Of a stretch of 64,000 nucleotides of DNA, positions 27,477 to 36,562 are shown in pieces. Source of the DNA: Ruminococcus sp. (GTDB lineage Bacteria; Bacillota; Clostridia; Lachnospirales; Lachnospiraceae); contig JACERV010000001.1 of assembly GCA_013911065.1 (NCBI GenBank), positions 124,001-188,000 of the forward strand, read 5' to 3'. Below the pieces are notes generated by a model. That model made no database searches and was not told where the DNA came from. It saw only the letters and a list, made by a program, of their open reading frames with translations. The first letter of the stretch is position 1, and each line of letters starts with the position of its first letter. The position numbers and the translations under genes were made by a program.

Positions 27477-28511
27477 ATGTTTAAAAAGAGATGTTATTTA
27501 TGCGGAGGTAAGGTATCGGACGGACGGTGCGTAGACTGTGGATTAAGAGATAAAAAAACTGATAAAAAAACTTACCGTCTGAACTACAGTGCTACGGAAA
27601 AAAGAATAAAGAATCGTGCAAGAGTTGAAAGTTTGCAGGACAAAAAGGAAGTGCAGAAGGTTCAAAAGCCTAAAAATGAGGAAAAAGTCAGGGTTTCGCA
27701 AGTGAAAACTCCTGTACCTGCCAAGAGAAACAAAAGACGGTTTGGCACCCTGGGTTTTATTATTAGTATCATTCTGGTACTTTTAGGTGCTATTGGCAGT
27801 TACACAAAAGAGAAATATGAGACGGTAACAACAGAGTCTGAGGCTTATGTTCCTTACGAATATACGCCACGTGAATTATCGGATGAAGGAGAGATTTTTG
27901 AGGCCATACTGGAACCGGGACAATATAAAACCGGTGTTCAAATCCCGGAAGGCAGATATGTAGTTTTTTTGGAAGAGGGAAGGGGAAGTGCATCCGTAGA
28001 TGACTACGAAAATTCCATCTATATGTGGCAGTCCTTCGGTGATGAGGAAGAATATGACGAAGTTCTGGAATGGGGGGATGTAAGGCTTTATCAGGGCTCC
28101 ATCTTCGAAGTAACAGGAAATGTGCGTCTTCGTCTCTATACAGAAAATGCTCAAAGTGGGATGATGTCATCCATTGAAAATCCGCTGACAGAAGAGGTTT
28201 TACTCAGAAAAGGTGAAACTGTTATTGCAGGTGAAGACTTCCCGGAGGGGGTGTATGATTTTCAGGCCATATCCGATTGGACCAGTATTTCATACCGGAT
28301 TCCTCTTTATACAGATTATGAGGATGAGGAATCAAACTTTCTGAACCAAACCGGATGGATATCTTCTAATGATCTGGATTCTGTATACCGCTACGTTGTC
28401 CTTCCGGCAGGAACAGCCGTATGTGCCCAGGATGCAGACAGTATGCTGATTCCCAGCCAGATGATAGAAACAGAAGATTATGATTCTTATTATGATATTT
28501 ACAGATATTAA
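27477..28511 (+). CDS. Zinc-ribbon, single-pass membrane protein of unknown function
   Basis: 344 residues. The N-terminus is a C4 zinc ribbon (CYLCGGKVSDGRCVDCG, residues 6-22), followed by a Lys/Arg-rich linker, one membrane segment (LGFIISIILVLLGAIGSY, about 91-108) and an acidic extracytoplasmic part. The latter has two related beta-type modules, each with the pattern of a strand, then (I/F)PEG(R/V)Y: TGVQIPEGRYVV near 145 and AGEDFPEGVYDF near 250. I do not recognise a characterised family. It lies between aspS2 and gatC, but a membrane protein has no clear job in tRNA amidation, so the link may be only positional. Confidence 0.8.
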   Translation: MFKKRCYLCGGKVSDGRCVDCGLRDKKTDKKTYRLNYSATEKRIKNRARVESLQDKKEVQKVQKPKNEEKVRVSQVKTPVPAKRNKRRFGTLGFIISIILVLLGAIGSYTKEKYETVTTESEAYVPYEYTPRELSDEGEIFEAILEPGQYKTGVQIPEGRYVVFLEEGRGSASVDDYENSIYMWQSFGDEEEYDEVLEWGDVRLYQGSIFEVTGNVRLRLYTENAQSGMMSSIENPLTEEVLLRKGETVIAGEDFPEGVYDFQAISDWTSISYRIPLYTDYEDEESNFLNQTGWISSNDLDSVYRYVVLPAGTAVCAQDADSMLIPSQMIETEDYDSYYDIYRY

Positions 28512-28624
28512 TGGAAAGTAATAATAATTAAAGGGTGTGACTCAATGGGGAGTGGCTTTTTTGGTGAAGTGCGCAAAAAAGTTCACCCCTTTTGCATATC
28601 ACTAAGATAAGAAAGGTGGTTACT

Positions 28625-28918
28625 ATGAAACATAAAATATCAGATGAAACAATTGATTATGTGGGCATTCTTGCCAAGCTGGAATTATCCGCTGAAGAAA
28701 AAGAAAAAGCCAAAATAGATATGGAAAAGATGCTCGATTATATTGATACACTGAATGAACTTGATACAGAAGGAATTGAACCTATGTCCCATGTATTTCC
28801 GGTAAACAATGTATTCCGGGAAGATATCGTTACAAATGGTGATAAAAAAGAAGAAATTCTGGCAAATGCACCCCTCAGGAAAGAAGACAGATTTGAAGTA
28901 CCAAAAACGATAGCGTAG
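28625..28918 (+). CDS. gatC: Asp-tRNA(Asn)/Glu-tRNA(Gln) amidotransferase subunit C
   Basis: 97 residues from the ATG with GAAAGGTGG upstream; a TTG 33 bases earlier is unlikely. Matches GatC: SDETIDYVGILAKLELSAEE at the start, MLDYIDTLNELDTEGIEPM in the middle and the end REDRFEVPKTIA. GatC is the small chaperone-like belt of GatCAB. The 113-base gap before it contains a GTGAC...TTTTTT weak hairpin. Confidence 0.95.
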   Translation: MKHKISDETIDYVGILAKLELSAEEKEKAKIDMEKMLDYIDTLNELDTEGIEPMSHVFPVNNVFREDIVTNGDKKEEILANAPLRKEDRFEVPKTIA

Positions 28919-28929
28919 GAGGAATTCAC

Positions 28930-30405
28930 ATGGATATATTAAGCTTCACAGCCCTTGAGCTGGGAAAAATGATAAAGGAAAAGAGGGCTTCTGTATTAGA
29001 TGCCGTGAAAGCAGTTATTGAGCGTGCAAAAGCAGTAGAACAGGAGATAAACAGTTACGTAACCCTGGATGAGGAAGGGGCGTTAAAGCAGGCAGAGGAA
29101 GTGCAAAGGCTGATAGACAGCGGAACACTCACCGGGCCTTTGGCGGGTGTGCCTGTTGCGGTGAAGGATAACCTGTGCATTGAGGGACAGCTTACCACAT
29201 GCAGTTCCAAAATTCTGTCCGGATTTAAGCCTATATATACGGCAGAAGCAGTACTGAACCTGAAAAAAGCGGGAGCCGTCATCATTGGGAAAACGAATAT
29301 GGATGAGTTTGCTATGGGCAGTACCACAGAGACTTCCTATTATGGTCCCACGAAAAATCCCCACAATACGGCTCATGTGCCGGGCGGTTCTTCGGGAGGC
29401 TCCTGCGCCGCTGTAGCAGCACAAGAATGTTATTATTCGCTGGGGTCAGATACCGGCGGCTCTATCCGGCAGCCCAGCGCCTTCTGCGGTGTAGTCGGAC
29501 TGAAGCCCACCTATGGAACTGTTTCCCGCTATGGGCTGATAGCCTATGGCTCTTCTTTGGATCAGATAGGACCTGTGGCAAAAGATGTATCGGACTGTGC
29601 GGCAATACTGGAAGCTATTGCTTCCCACGATACGAAAGACAGTACCTCGGTAAAGAGAAAGGACTATGACTTTACCAGCGCTCTTACTGACAATGTGAAA
29701 GGACTGAAAATCGGTATCCCAAGAGATTATTTGGGAGAGGGATTAGATGAAGACATCAGGAGGGCAATCAGGAAAGCTGCCGAAGTGCTGGAAGAAAGGG
29801 GCGCTGTGGTGGAAGAGTTCGACCTCAGCCTTGTACAGTACGCAATTCCGGCATATTATGTCATAGCTTCTGCAGAGGCCAGTTCGAACCTGGAGCGTTT
29901 TGACGGTGTAAAATATGGCTACCGTACACCAGACTACGAAGGGCTTCACAATATGTATAAAAAAACCCGTTCGGAAGGATTTGGAGCGGAGGTGAAGCGG
30001 AGAATCATGCTGGGGTCTTTTGTACTAAGTTCCGGTTATTATGATGCATATTACCTGAAAGCACTGCGGACCAAGGCATTGATTAAGCAGGCATTTGACA
30101 GGGCATTTGAAAAGTATGATGTCATTCTTGGTCCCGCCGCACCATCTACGGCACCTGAGCTTGGAAAAAGTTTAACTGACCCCATGAAAATGTATTTGGG
30201 AGATATTTATACGGTTGCGGTAAATCTGGCAGGGCTGCCCGGTATGTCTGTTCCGGCAGGCAAGGACAGCAAAGGCCTGCCTATTGGAATGCAGCTCATT
30301 GGAAACAGTTTTCAGGAGAAAACATTAATCCGCACTGCTTACACCTACGAATGTGCCACGAACAAGCAGTATGTAGTTCCGGCAAATATAGGAGAGGGGG
30401 TATAA
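28930..30405 (+). CDS. gatA: Asp/Glu-tRNA amidotransferase subunit A (amidase)
   Basis: 491 residues, full length. Amidase signature family triad: Lys in PVAVKDNLC (near 79), Ser in GSDTGGSIRQP with the cis-Ser in GGSSGGSCAA (near 155-160). Releases ammonia from glutamine and passes it to GatB. GGAGGAATTCAC precedes the ATG, 11 bases after gatC. Confidence 0.97.
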   Translation: MDILSFTALELGKMIKEKRASVLDAVKAVIERAKAVEQEINSYVTLDEEGALKQAEEVQRLIDSGTLTGPLAGVPVAVKDNLCIEGQLTTCSSKILSGFKPIYTAEAVLNLKKAGAVIIGKTNMDEFAMGSTTETSYYGPTKNPHNTAHVPGGSSGGSCAAVAAQECYYSLGSDTGGSIRQPSAFCGVVGLKPTYGTVSRYGLIAYGSSLDQIGPVAKDVSDCAAILEAIASHDTKDSTSVKRKDYDFTSALTDNVKGLKIGIPRDYLGEGLDEDIRRAIRKAAEVLEERGAVVEEFDLSLVQYAIPAYYVIASAEASSNLERFDGVKYGYRTPDYEGLHNMYKKTRSEGFGAEVKRRIMLGSFVLSSGYYDAYYLKALRTKALIKQAFDRAFEKYDVILGPAAPSTAPELGKSLTDPMKMYLGDIYTVAVNLAGLPGMSVPAGKDSKGLPIGMQLIGNSFQEKTLIRTAYTYECATNKQYVVPANIGEGV

Positions 30406-30409
30406 GGGA

Positions 30410-31843
30410 ATGGCAAGACAATACGAGATGGTTATTGGACTGGAAGTCCATGTAGAGTTAGCAACAAAAACAAAAATTTTCTGCGGGTGCAGTACAGAAT
30501 TTGGCGGAGCACCCAATACCCACACCTGTCCGGTTTGTACTGGAATGCCTGGTTCCCTCCCGGTGCTGAATAAACAGGTTGTGGAATATGCTATGGCAAT
30601 TGGACTGGCTGCAAATTGCAACATAACGCAGACGTGTAAGTTTGACCGTAAGAATTATTTTTATCCGGATAATCCTCAGAATTATCAGATATCCCAGCTT
30701 TACATGCCCATTGCAAGGGATGGGTATGTGGAGATAGAGAGCGGCGGAGTAAAGAAAAAGGTGCGTATCCACGAGATGCACATGGAAGAAGATGCGGGAA
30801 AACTGGTTCATGATGAGTGGGACGATACCACTCTGGTTGATTATAACCGAAGCGGGGTTCCCCTGGTGGAAATTGTGTCAGAGCCGGACATGGGTTCTGC
30901 AGAAGAGGTTATCAGCTATCTGGAAAAGCTCCGGATGATCATTCAGTATCTGGGCGCCTCCGATTGCAAACTTCAGGAAGGTTCCATGAGGGCAGACGTG
31001 AACCTGTCTGTGCGGGAAGCGGGGAGCGAAACATTAGGAACGAGAACAGAGATGAAAAATCTGAACTCTTTCAAAGCCATAGCAAGAGCAATCGAAGCAG
31101 AGCGGGAGCGCCAGATAGAATTGTTGGAGGAAGGAAAACCAGTGATTCAGGAGACAAGACGCTGGGATGATAATAAAGAAAGTTCCTATGCTATGCGCTC
31201 CAAAGAAGATGCACAGGATTACAGATATTTTCCAGAACCGGATTTGGTGCCCATTGTCATTAGTGATGAATGGATTACCCAGATAAAATCCAGACAGCCG
31301 GAGCTGAGGTCTGAGAAGCTGGAACGTTATAAAAAGGAATTTGATATTCCACAGTATGATGCCGAGATTCTTACAGAATCTAAAAAAATGGCGGATATCT
31401 TTGAGGCATCCACTGCAATCTGTGGAAAACCTAAAAAAGTATCCAACTGGCTGATGGTGGAGACGCTCCGCCTTCTCAAAGAGAACAGTATGGAGCCGGA
31501 GGATATTCAGTTTTCCCCTGAGAATCTTGCAAAGCTTGTGGATCTGGCGGAAGCAGGAACAATTAACAGTTCTGTGGCAAAAGAAGTCTTTGAAAAAATA
31601 TTTTCTCAGGATATAGACCCGGAAAAGTATGTAGAGGAAAATGGTTTAAAGACCGTAAACGACGAAAGTGCTCTGAAAGCAGTGATTGAAAAAGTAATAG
31701 CAGAAAATCCCAAGTCCGTGGAAGATTACAAAGGCGGGAAGGAAAAGGCCATAGGGTTCCTTGTAGGGCAGTCTATGAAAGCCATGAAAGGAAAAGCAGA
31801 CCCGGGAATGGTGAATCAGATGCTGAAAGAGGCATTGAAATAA
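30410..31843 (+). CDS. gatB: Asp/Glu-tRNA amidotransferase subunit B
   Basis: 477 residues, full length. Begins YEMVIGLEVHVELATKTKIFC, with the zinc cysteines in CGCSTEFG and HTCPVCTGMPG; cradle domain ends near 295 and a YqeY/GatB tail domain (about 330-477) that binds the tRNA elbow. It phosphorylates and amidates Asp-tRNA-Asn or Glu-tRNA-Gln. Four bases after gatA. A shared bidirectional terminator follows. Confidence 0.97.
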   Translation: MARQYEMVIGLEVHVELATKTKIFCGCSTEFGGAPNTHTCPVCTGMPGSLPVLNKQVVEYAMAIGLAANCNITQTCKFDRKNYFYPDNPQNYQISQLYMPIARDGYVEIESGGVKKKVRIHEMHMEEDAGKLVHDEWDDTTLVDYNRSGVPLVEIVSEPDMGSAEEVISYLEKLRMIIQYLGASDCKLQEGSMRADVNLSVREAGSETLGTRTEMKNLNSFKAIARAIEAERERQIELLEEGKPVIQETRRWDDNKESSYAMRSKEDAQDYRYFPEPDLVPIVISDEWITQIKSRQPELRSEKLERYKKEFDIPQYDAEILTESKKMADIFEASTAICGKPKKVSNWLMVETLRLLKENSMEPEDIQFSPENLAKLVDLAEAGTINSSVAKEVFEKIFSQDIDPEKYVEENGLKTVNDESALKAVIEKVIAENPKSVEDYKGGKEKAIGFLVGQSMKAMKGKADPGMVNQMLKEALK

Positions 31844-31863
31844 TTAAGTGAAAGGTATAAAAA

Positions 31864-31895
31864 ACTGCTGACTATCCCTTCAGTCAGCAGTTTTT
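31864..31895. terminator. Bidirectional terminator between gatB and the activase gene
   Basis: ACTGCTGACT (31864-31873) pairs with AGTCAGCAGT (31882-31891), flanked by an A-run on the left and a T-run on the right, so it can stop both the plus-strand gat genes and the converging minus-strand cluster. Confidence 0.92.
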
Positions 31896-32681
31896 CTAGG
31901 AGTTCCTTTTCCTGGCGGCTCCAACTGTTTTCTCCTCTGCCAGCAGTGCAGCGCCCAGTGCCCCGGCATATCTGCCATTCTCTACGGAATTCACTTTTTG
32001 CCCTACTTTTTTTGACAGTATTTCCGTGAAATATTCATTATGGCTTAAACCACCTGTCAGAATTAAATTTTCGGAAAGTCTTTTTCTCTGGCCTAACTGA
32101 GCAACCTTTGCTGCCACGGAATCTACAACTCCGGCTGCAATGTCTTCCCGGCTTCTGCCTTCTCCGATATAGTTGATAACCTCAGATTCTGCAAATACCG
32201 TACAAAGAGAACTGATTGGAAGTACCGTTCCTTTTTCTGCCAGTTCAAATAATTCCTGTAAGGTAACTCCAAGCCGGTTTGCCATAATCTCAAGGAATTT
32301 ACCGGTCCCCGCAGAACACTTGTCATTCATCTGGAAATCCTGCACCGTACCGTTTGACAGTAGAATGACCTTTGTATCCTGTCCTCCTACATCAATAATA
32401 GAACAGTCTCCTCCGGCCAGTTCCCGTCCCCCTCGTGCATGGCAGGTGATTTCTGTGATCGTGTAATCTGCAAAATCCACTGCTGCCCGTCCATATCCTG
32501 TGGCTACGACCTTTGTTTCGTCTGACAGCACATCAATACCATTTTCCAAAAGCTTTTCCTTTATGATTGTTGTTGCTTCCTTACTGCTCCAGCCCGTAGG
32601 GAGCACAAACTGAAAAATATCTTTTCCTCTTGCCACCACCTTGGACGCAGTGGAGCCAATATCAATTCCTACATAATTCAA
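31896..32681 (-). CDS. 2-hydroxyacyl-CoA dehydratase-type activase ATPase (HgdC / BadF-BcrA family)
   Basis: 261 residues. ASKHA fold: phosphate-1 loop VGIDIGSTASKVV (residues 4-16), IIDVGGQDTKVI, and the two cysteines that bridge a 4Fe-4S cluster across the homodimer in DKCSAGTGKFLE and SLCTVFAESEV, followed by GRYAGALGAALLA. It hydrolyses ATP to drive one electron into a partner FeS enzyme. Relatives pair with dehydratases or with the double-cubane reductase; the partner gene is two genes upstream in the same operon, so the latter fits here. Confidence 0.93.
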   Translation of the reverse strand: MNYVGIDIGSTASKVVARGKDIFQFVLPTGWSSKEATTIIKEKLLENGIDVLSDETKVVATGYGRAAVDFADYTITEITCHARGGRELAGGDCSIIDVGGQDTKVILLSNGTVQDFQMNDKCSAGTGKFLEIMANRLGVTLQELFELAEKGTVLPISSLCTVFAESEVINYIGEGRSREDIAAGVVDSVAAKVAQLGQRKRLSENLILTGGLSHNEYFTEILSKKVGQKVNSVENGRYAGALGAALLAEEKTVGAARKRNS

Positions 32682-32696
32682 AATAATTTACCTCAT

Positions 32697-32957
32697 TTAA
32701 CAATATTTATCCCTGTGAGGATTTACATCCCTTTCAACAGAAGCTATCTTCAGAATTTCAATACCGTGTTCCTTGCTGCACTGATTGATTGTATCAATAT
32801 CCTCGGCTTCAACCATTAAAGAAATCCCACAGCATTTACTTGCAACTCTGGGGGTAGGGGCGATGGTTGCCCGAACCCCCAGAGCCTTTAATTCTTTGTA
32901 AAGCCGCATGCCGTTGTCGTGATTGGGAAATAATACATAATGCTGTATAATCTGCAT
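32697..32957 (-). CDS. DUF3343 putative S/Se carrier-like protein
   Basis: 86 residues. Matches DUF3343 (PF11823): FPNHDNGMRLYKELKALGV at the start, TPRVASKCCGISL with a Cys-Cys pair near 40-41, and a last-residue cysteine (KYC). The family is described as putative Se/S carrier-like, but experimental proof is limited. It sits between the reductase and its activase, 40 and 15 bases away, so it is likely a functional member of this operon. Confidence 0.85.
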   Translation of the reverse strand: MQIIQHYVLFPNHDNGMRLYKELKALGVRATIAPTPRVASKCCGISLMVEAEDIDTINQCSKEHGIEILKIASVERDVNPHRDKYC

Positions 32958-32997
32958 ATGATACTTACCTCTTTACATCATTTTTGCAGTACGCCGC

Positions 32998-34272
32998 TTA
33001 GTTATTTAACATTTCCACAAACGCACTGATTCTTGTGCGAAGCTGCTGCGCATCGCTGTCTGTATAATCTGTTTCTATTCCAAGGACCGGAATACCTGCG
33101 TCCTTCATTGCCCGTTCTACAAAATATCCTTCGGTATCATAAAGGTTGCAGAATTTTAGGTTTACATCGATGATGCCATCAACTTTATATTCCTTTGCAA
33201 GCCGGAGAATATCATCAATTCTTCCTTCATTTGGAGTAAAACAGGCACAGTTAATCTTCATATATCTCTCTGCCAGTGATTCGATTTGTTCTTCTACAGT
33301 CTCTTTCGCCTCGTCCACCTGATTTTCGAAATAGCGGGTTCCTGTACACATTTCTTCACAGACAACGGCAGCACCGCTGGTTTCAATAATATTATGTAAT
33401 TTCCAGTTCGGAATTGCAAGAGGAGTTCCTGTCAGCATAATTCTTTTTGTGCCATCTGGGACTACACTGACACCATCCTGCACACGCTGTTCCAGTTCAT
33501 CACACAATTTATTCGTCATTTGTGTGAATCTTGCAGGGTCATCATAAAATGCAATTTGAGAAATGACCAGTGCATCCGTACCGCTGATTGGAAGGTTCTC
33601 ATTTTTACGGTAATTATATAACCTTTCCAGTGCTTTCCTCTTATTATTAATTAATTGAATGCTTTCTGCAAGTTTTTCCCCAGTTATTTTATTTCCGGTA
33701 AACTCCTCAATCACATCCTTGAAGGTCTCAATCTCCTCTGCCCATGCTTTGATATCTTTTGCACGTTTCATCTGCGGAAGATTCATCACATGAACCGGAA
33801 CATCTTCACTTAATATTTCCCATGCCTTCTTTTTGCCGTCGCAGGTTGTTTCCCCAATATACATGTCTGCGATTCTGAAAAATGGACATGTGCGGTCAAG
33901 TCTTGCCCCTACAGATGCCTTGATGAGTGGACATGTATTGGTTGGAAGTACTTTCTCCCCTCCCGGTACCCAGAACTGGGAGCCTCCGCAAAGTCCTGTT
34001 GCAATTGCATCTGCTGCAAATATGATTTCATCCGGAACAAATACACAGAATGTACCAAAAACTTTACCGCCTTTTTTCTGGTGCTCAATTAATTCCGCCG
34101 GACGGATACCGTGGATATCTGCTACCACCATGTTGTAGTAATCCATACTCTCCGGACGGTTTTCCTGAGATAAAAAAACATCCCCAAATGCCTGAGGGAG
34201 AACCTCACACAATTGATCATGAAGCTCCAGATTCATCCCCAATTCATCCCACATTTTCTGATTATCAGCCAT
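32998..34272 (-). CDS. Double-cubane-cluster-type anaerobic reductase (HgdB/YjiM family)
   Basis: 424 residues from the ATG that has AAGGAGGAAAAAAAG in front; a longer in-frame start exists but lacks a ribosome site. The protein belongs to the HgdB-like D component family: GTFCVFVPDEIIFAADAIATG, TCPLIKAS, TCPFF, TTCDGKKK, MCTGTRYFE, INCACFTPN and DVNLKFCNLY supply many conserved cysteines. Without an alpha-type partner subunit beside it, and with the activase and DUF3343 next to it, it fits the double-cubane cluster protein (DCCP) group, which reduces small substrates in an ATP-dependent way. Natural substrates are not known for most members. It could alternatively be an atypical 2-hydroxyacyl-CoA dehydratase subunit. 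Confidence 0.85.
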   Translation of the reverse strand: MADNQKMWDELGMNLELHDQLCEVLPQAFGDVFLSQENRPESMDYYNMVVADIHGIRPAELIEHQKKGGKVFGTFCVFVPDEIIFAADAIATGLCGGSQFWVPGGEKVLPTNTCPLIKASVGARLDRTCPFFRIADMYIGETTCDGKKKAWEILSEDVPVHVMNLPQMKRAKDIKAWAEEIETFKDVIEEFTGNKITGEKLAESIQLINNKRKALERLYNYRKNENLPISGTDALVISQIAFYDDPARFTQMTNKLCDELEQRVQDGVSVVPDGTKRIMLTGTPLAIPNWKLHNIIETSGAAVVCEEMCTGTRYFENQVDEAKETVEEQIESLAERYMKINCACFTPNEGRIDDILRLAKEYKVDGIIDVNLKFCNLYDTEGYFVERAMKDAGIPVLGIETDYTDSDAQQLRTRISAFVEMLNN

Positions 34273-34424
34273 CTTTTTTTCCTCCTTAGTGCTTTTTTTC
34301 GTGCAATAATCGACAATATTCATCATATCATTTTGGGGCATTAAGAACAATAAAACAGGACAGAACGACTTATCGTTTTTTTGCATGATTGAGGTTATTT
34401 ATTGATAAAATCTATCAATAACTT

Positions 34425-35576
34425 TCAGCGCAGTAAATCTTTTAATCCCGATATGCAGAGGTCAATTTCTTCAGCCGTATTACTTGCACTGAAGGAAAAT
34501 CTTACAGTCCCTTGAGGAAATGTGCCGAGAGATTTATGTGCAAGAGGAGAGCAGTGAAGTCCCACCCTTGTCATAATGCCATACCGCTGTTCCAGTTCAA
34601 ATGCTGCGATGGCATTATCCAAGGTTAGAAAATCCAGTGACACCACCGCCAGGCGGTTTTGAAGGTCTTGGCGGCCCGCAATACGTACGTTGGGAAGTTC
34701 TTTAATACCCTCCAGAAAATGCCGGGTTAAATCCAATTTTTTAGCATGGATATGGGGAAGGCCCAGCTTTTCTATATGTGAGAGTGCTGCATGAAGTCCG
34801 ATAATGCCGGGAAGGTTCATGGTCCCGCTTTCATACTTGTCTGGAAGATTCTCCGGCATTTCAAAAGAATCTGACTGGCTTCCGGTTCCTCCTGATATAT
34901 AGGGATTTAACTGTTCTTTTAGTACTTCTGATATCAGAAAACCTCCAATACCCTGAGGGCCAAGAAGTCCCTTATGTCCAGTAAATGCAAGGAAATCAAT
35001 GCCCCAGGCTTCCATATTAATATCCAATGTACCTGCACTCTGGGCCGTATCCACAGCAAAAAACAGGTGTCTGCGTTTACAAATATCCCCAATCTCCTGA
35101 ATGGGCGTGATGGTTCCGCATACATTGGAGGCATGGGATACAATCACAGCCTTTGTATGAGGTCTGATCAATGCTTCTAATCCCTCGGGGTTTACGTTCC
35201 CCTCTGCATCAGTGGGCGCGGCATCGTAAGTGATTCCCTCCTGTGCCATCTGGTTCAGCGGGCGCATCACTGCGTTATGTTCTATCCCGGTTACAATCAC
35301 ATGATCCCCGGGTTTCAAAAGTCCCTTGATAAAATAATTCAGAGAATAGGTAATCCCCGGAGTAAAAATTACATGTTTAGAATCCGGCATGTGAAAGAGC
35401 CTTCCCAACTGCTCCCGTGTATCCAGCACCAAACCTTCCACTGCATAAGCGCCTTCGTAATTTCCTCTGTTGATGTTAAAGGCACCGCCCATCAGAAGTT
35501 CCGACATGGCCTCTGCAACTCCCGGAGCTTTCGGCCAGGAAGTACTTCCGTTGTCAAAATATATTCTGTTTTCCAT
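34425..35576 (-). CDS. Cysteine desulfurase family protein (class V aminotransferase)
   Basis: 383 residues starting at the ATG with GGAGG 6-8 bases upstream. Class V PLP fold: [10 protein letters not shown] (His over PLP), ADTAQSAG-like [11 protein letters not shown], the PLP lysine in [12 protein letters not shown] and the mobile loop [16 protein letters not shown] with the likely catalytic cysteine. It matches the EF2568-type desulfurase group rather than NifS/IscS, and often lies near redox or selenium genes. The 152-base gap to the reductase gene holds no clear terminator. Supplying sulfur for the downstream carrier or cluster is an inference. Confidence 0.88.
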   Translation of the reverse strand: MENRIYFDNGSTSWPKAPGVAEAMSELLMGGAFNINRGNYEGAYAVEGLVLDTREQLGRLFHMPDSKHVIFTPGITYSLNYFIKGLLKPGDHVIVTGIEHNAVMRPLNQMAQEGITYDAAPTDAEGNVNPEGLEALIRPHTKAVIVSHASNVCGTITPIQEIGDICKRRHLFFAVDTAQSAGTLDINMEAWGIDFLAFTGHKGLLGPQGIGGFLISEVLKEQLNPYISGGTGSQSDSFEMPENLPDKYESGTMNLPGIIGLHAALSHIEKLGLPHIHAKKLDLTRHFLEGIKELPNVRIAGRQDLQNRLAVVSLDFLTLDNAIAAFELEQRYGIMTRVGLHCSPLAHKSLGTFPQGTVRFSFSASNTAEEIDLCISGLKDLLR

Positions 35577-35710
35577 AATCAGCCTCCGTAACTCATTCAC
35601 TGAACAAATTCTAAGATATCTGCAAAAGGATGTCAACGACAATTGTCCGGTGATTTTTTTTGTTTGCTTTGAATATTCTATAATGAGGATTTTATAAAGT
35701 AAGGTAACAT

Positions 35711-36523
35711 ATGGGGTATTATATCAACGTAGAGCCAAATGTGTACATTTATGTGGAAGACATCAATCCGTGCGGCAGAAAGACAATACTTTTTCTTCAT
35801 GGGTGGCCTGGAAACCATAATTTATTTGAATATCAGTATAATCAATTGCCCAGATACGGCTACCGGTGTGTTGGTCTGGATATGCGCGGATTTGGTCTCT
35901 CTGCCAGACCCTGGAGAGGATATGACTATAACCGCCTGTCCGATGATGTGCGGGCTGTAGTAGAAGCACTGCAACTGAAAAATTTCATTCTGGGGGGACA
36001 TTCCACGGGAGGAGCGATCGCTGTACGCTATATGGCAAGACATCAGGCTTTCGGTGTTTCCAAGCTTGCTTTATTTGCAGCCGCGGCACCCAGTTTAATT
36101 GAACGTTCTTATTTTCCTTATGGATTACCCAGACAGGAGGTTCTGGATATCATACAAAACACTTACACAGACAGGCCTGATATGCTGAGAGGTTTCGGCA
36201 ATATGATTTTTCACAATTACGTGACGCCTGCTCTTTCAGACTGGATTTTTGACATGGGGCTTCAGGCTGCCAGCTGGGCCACTGCAGCAATTGCTAGTAC
36301 CTGGCTGGAGGAAGAGCAGCTCTTTAGGGACTTAAAAACAATTCGTGTTCCCACCCTGATTCTTCATGGCCTGAATGACCTGGTGTGCCTTTATCCTTTG
36401 GCAACAGCGCAGAAAGAAAGTATTCCAGATGCAAAACTGATTCCTTTTGAATCCTGCGGACATTTCCTCTTCTATGATCAACAGAAAAAATTTAATAAGG
36501 AATTGCTTTGCTTTTTGGAATAA
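35711..36523 (+). CDS. Alpha/beta hydrolase
   Basis: 270 residues. Oxyanion region [14 protein letters not shown], nucleophile elbow GHSTGG (near 97-102), acid in [11 protein letters not shown] (near 220) and His in [10 protein letters not shown] (near 255), so the triad is complete. Resembles epoxide hydrolase/haloperoxidase-type or proline iminopeptidase-type hydrolases; the substrate cannot be predicted. Transcribed away from the desulfurase gene from a 134-base divergent gap. Confidence 0.9.
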   Translation: MGYYINVEPNVYIYVEDINPCGRKTILFLHGWPGNHNLFEYQYNQLPRYGYRCVGLDMRGFGLSARPWRGYDYNRLSDDVRAVVEALQLKNFILGGHSTGGAIAVRYMARHQAFGVSKLALFAAAAPSLIERSYFPYGLPRQEVLDIIQNTYTDRPDMLRGFGNMIFHNYVTPALSDWIFDMGLQAASWATAAIASTWLEEEQLFRDLKTIRVPTLILHGLNDLVCLYPLATAQKESIPDAKLIPFESCGHFLFYDQQKKFNKELLCFLE

Positions 36524-36524
36524 T

Positions 36525-36557
36525 CATAAAGCAGCGCACATAGAATTTTGCTTTATG
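36525..36557. terminator. Hairpin between converging hydrolase and GNAT genes
   Basis: CATAAAGCA (36525-36533) pairs with TGCTTTATG (36549-36557). A competing longer hairpin, TATGCCATA (36554-36562) with TATGGCATA (36590-36598) plus inner TGAAC/GTTCA, runs into the end of the GNAT gene. There is no long T-run, so termination strength is doubtful. Confidence 0.45.
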
Positions 36558-36562
36558 CCATA

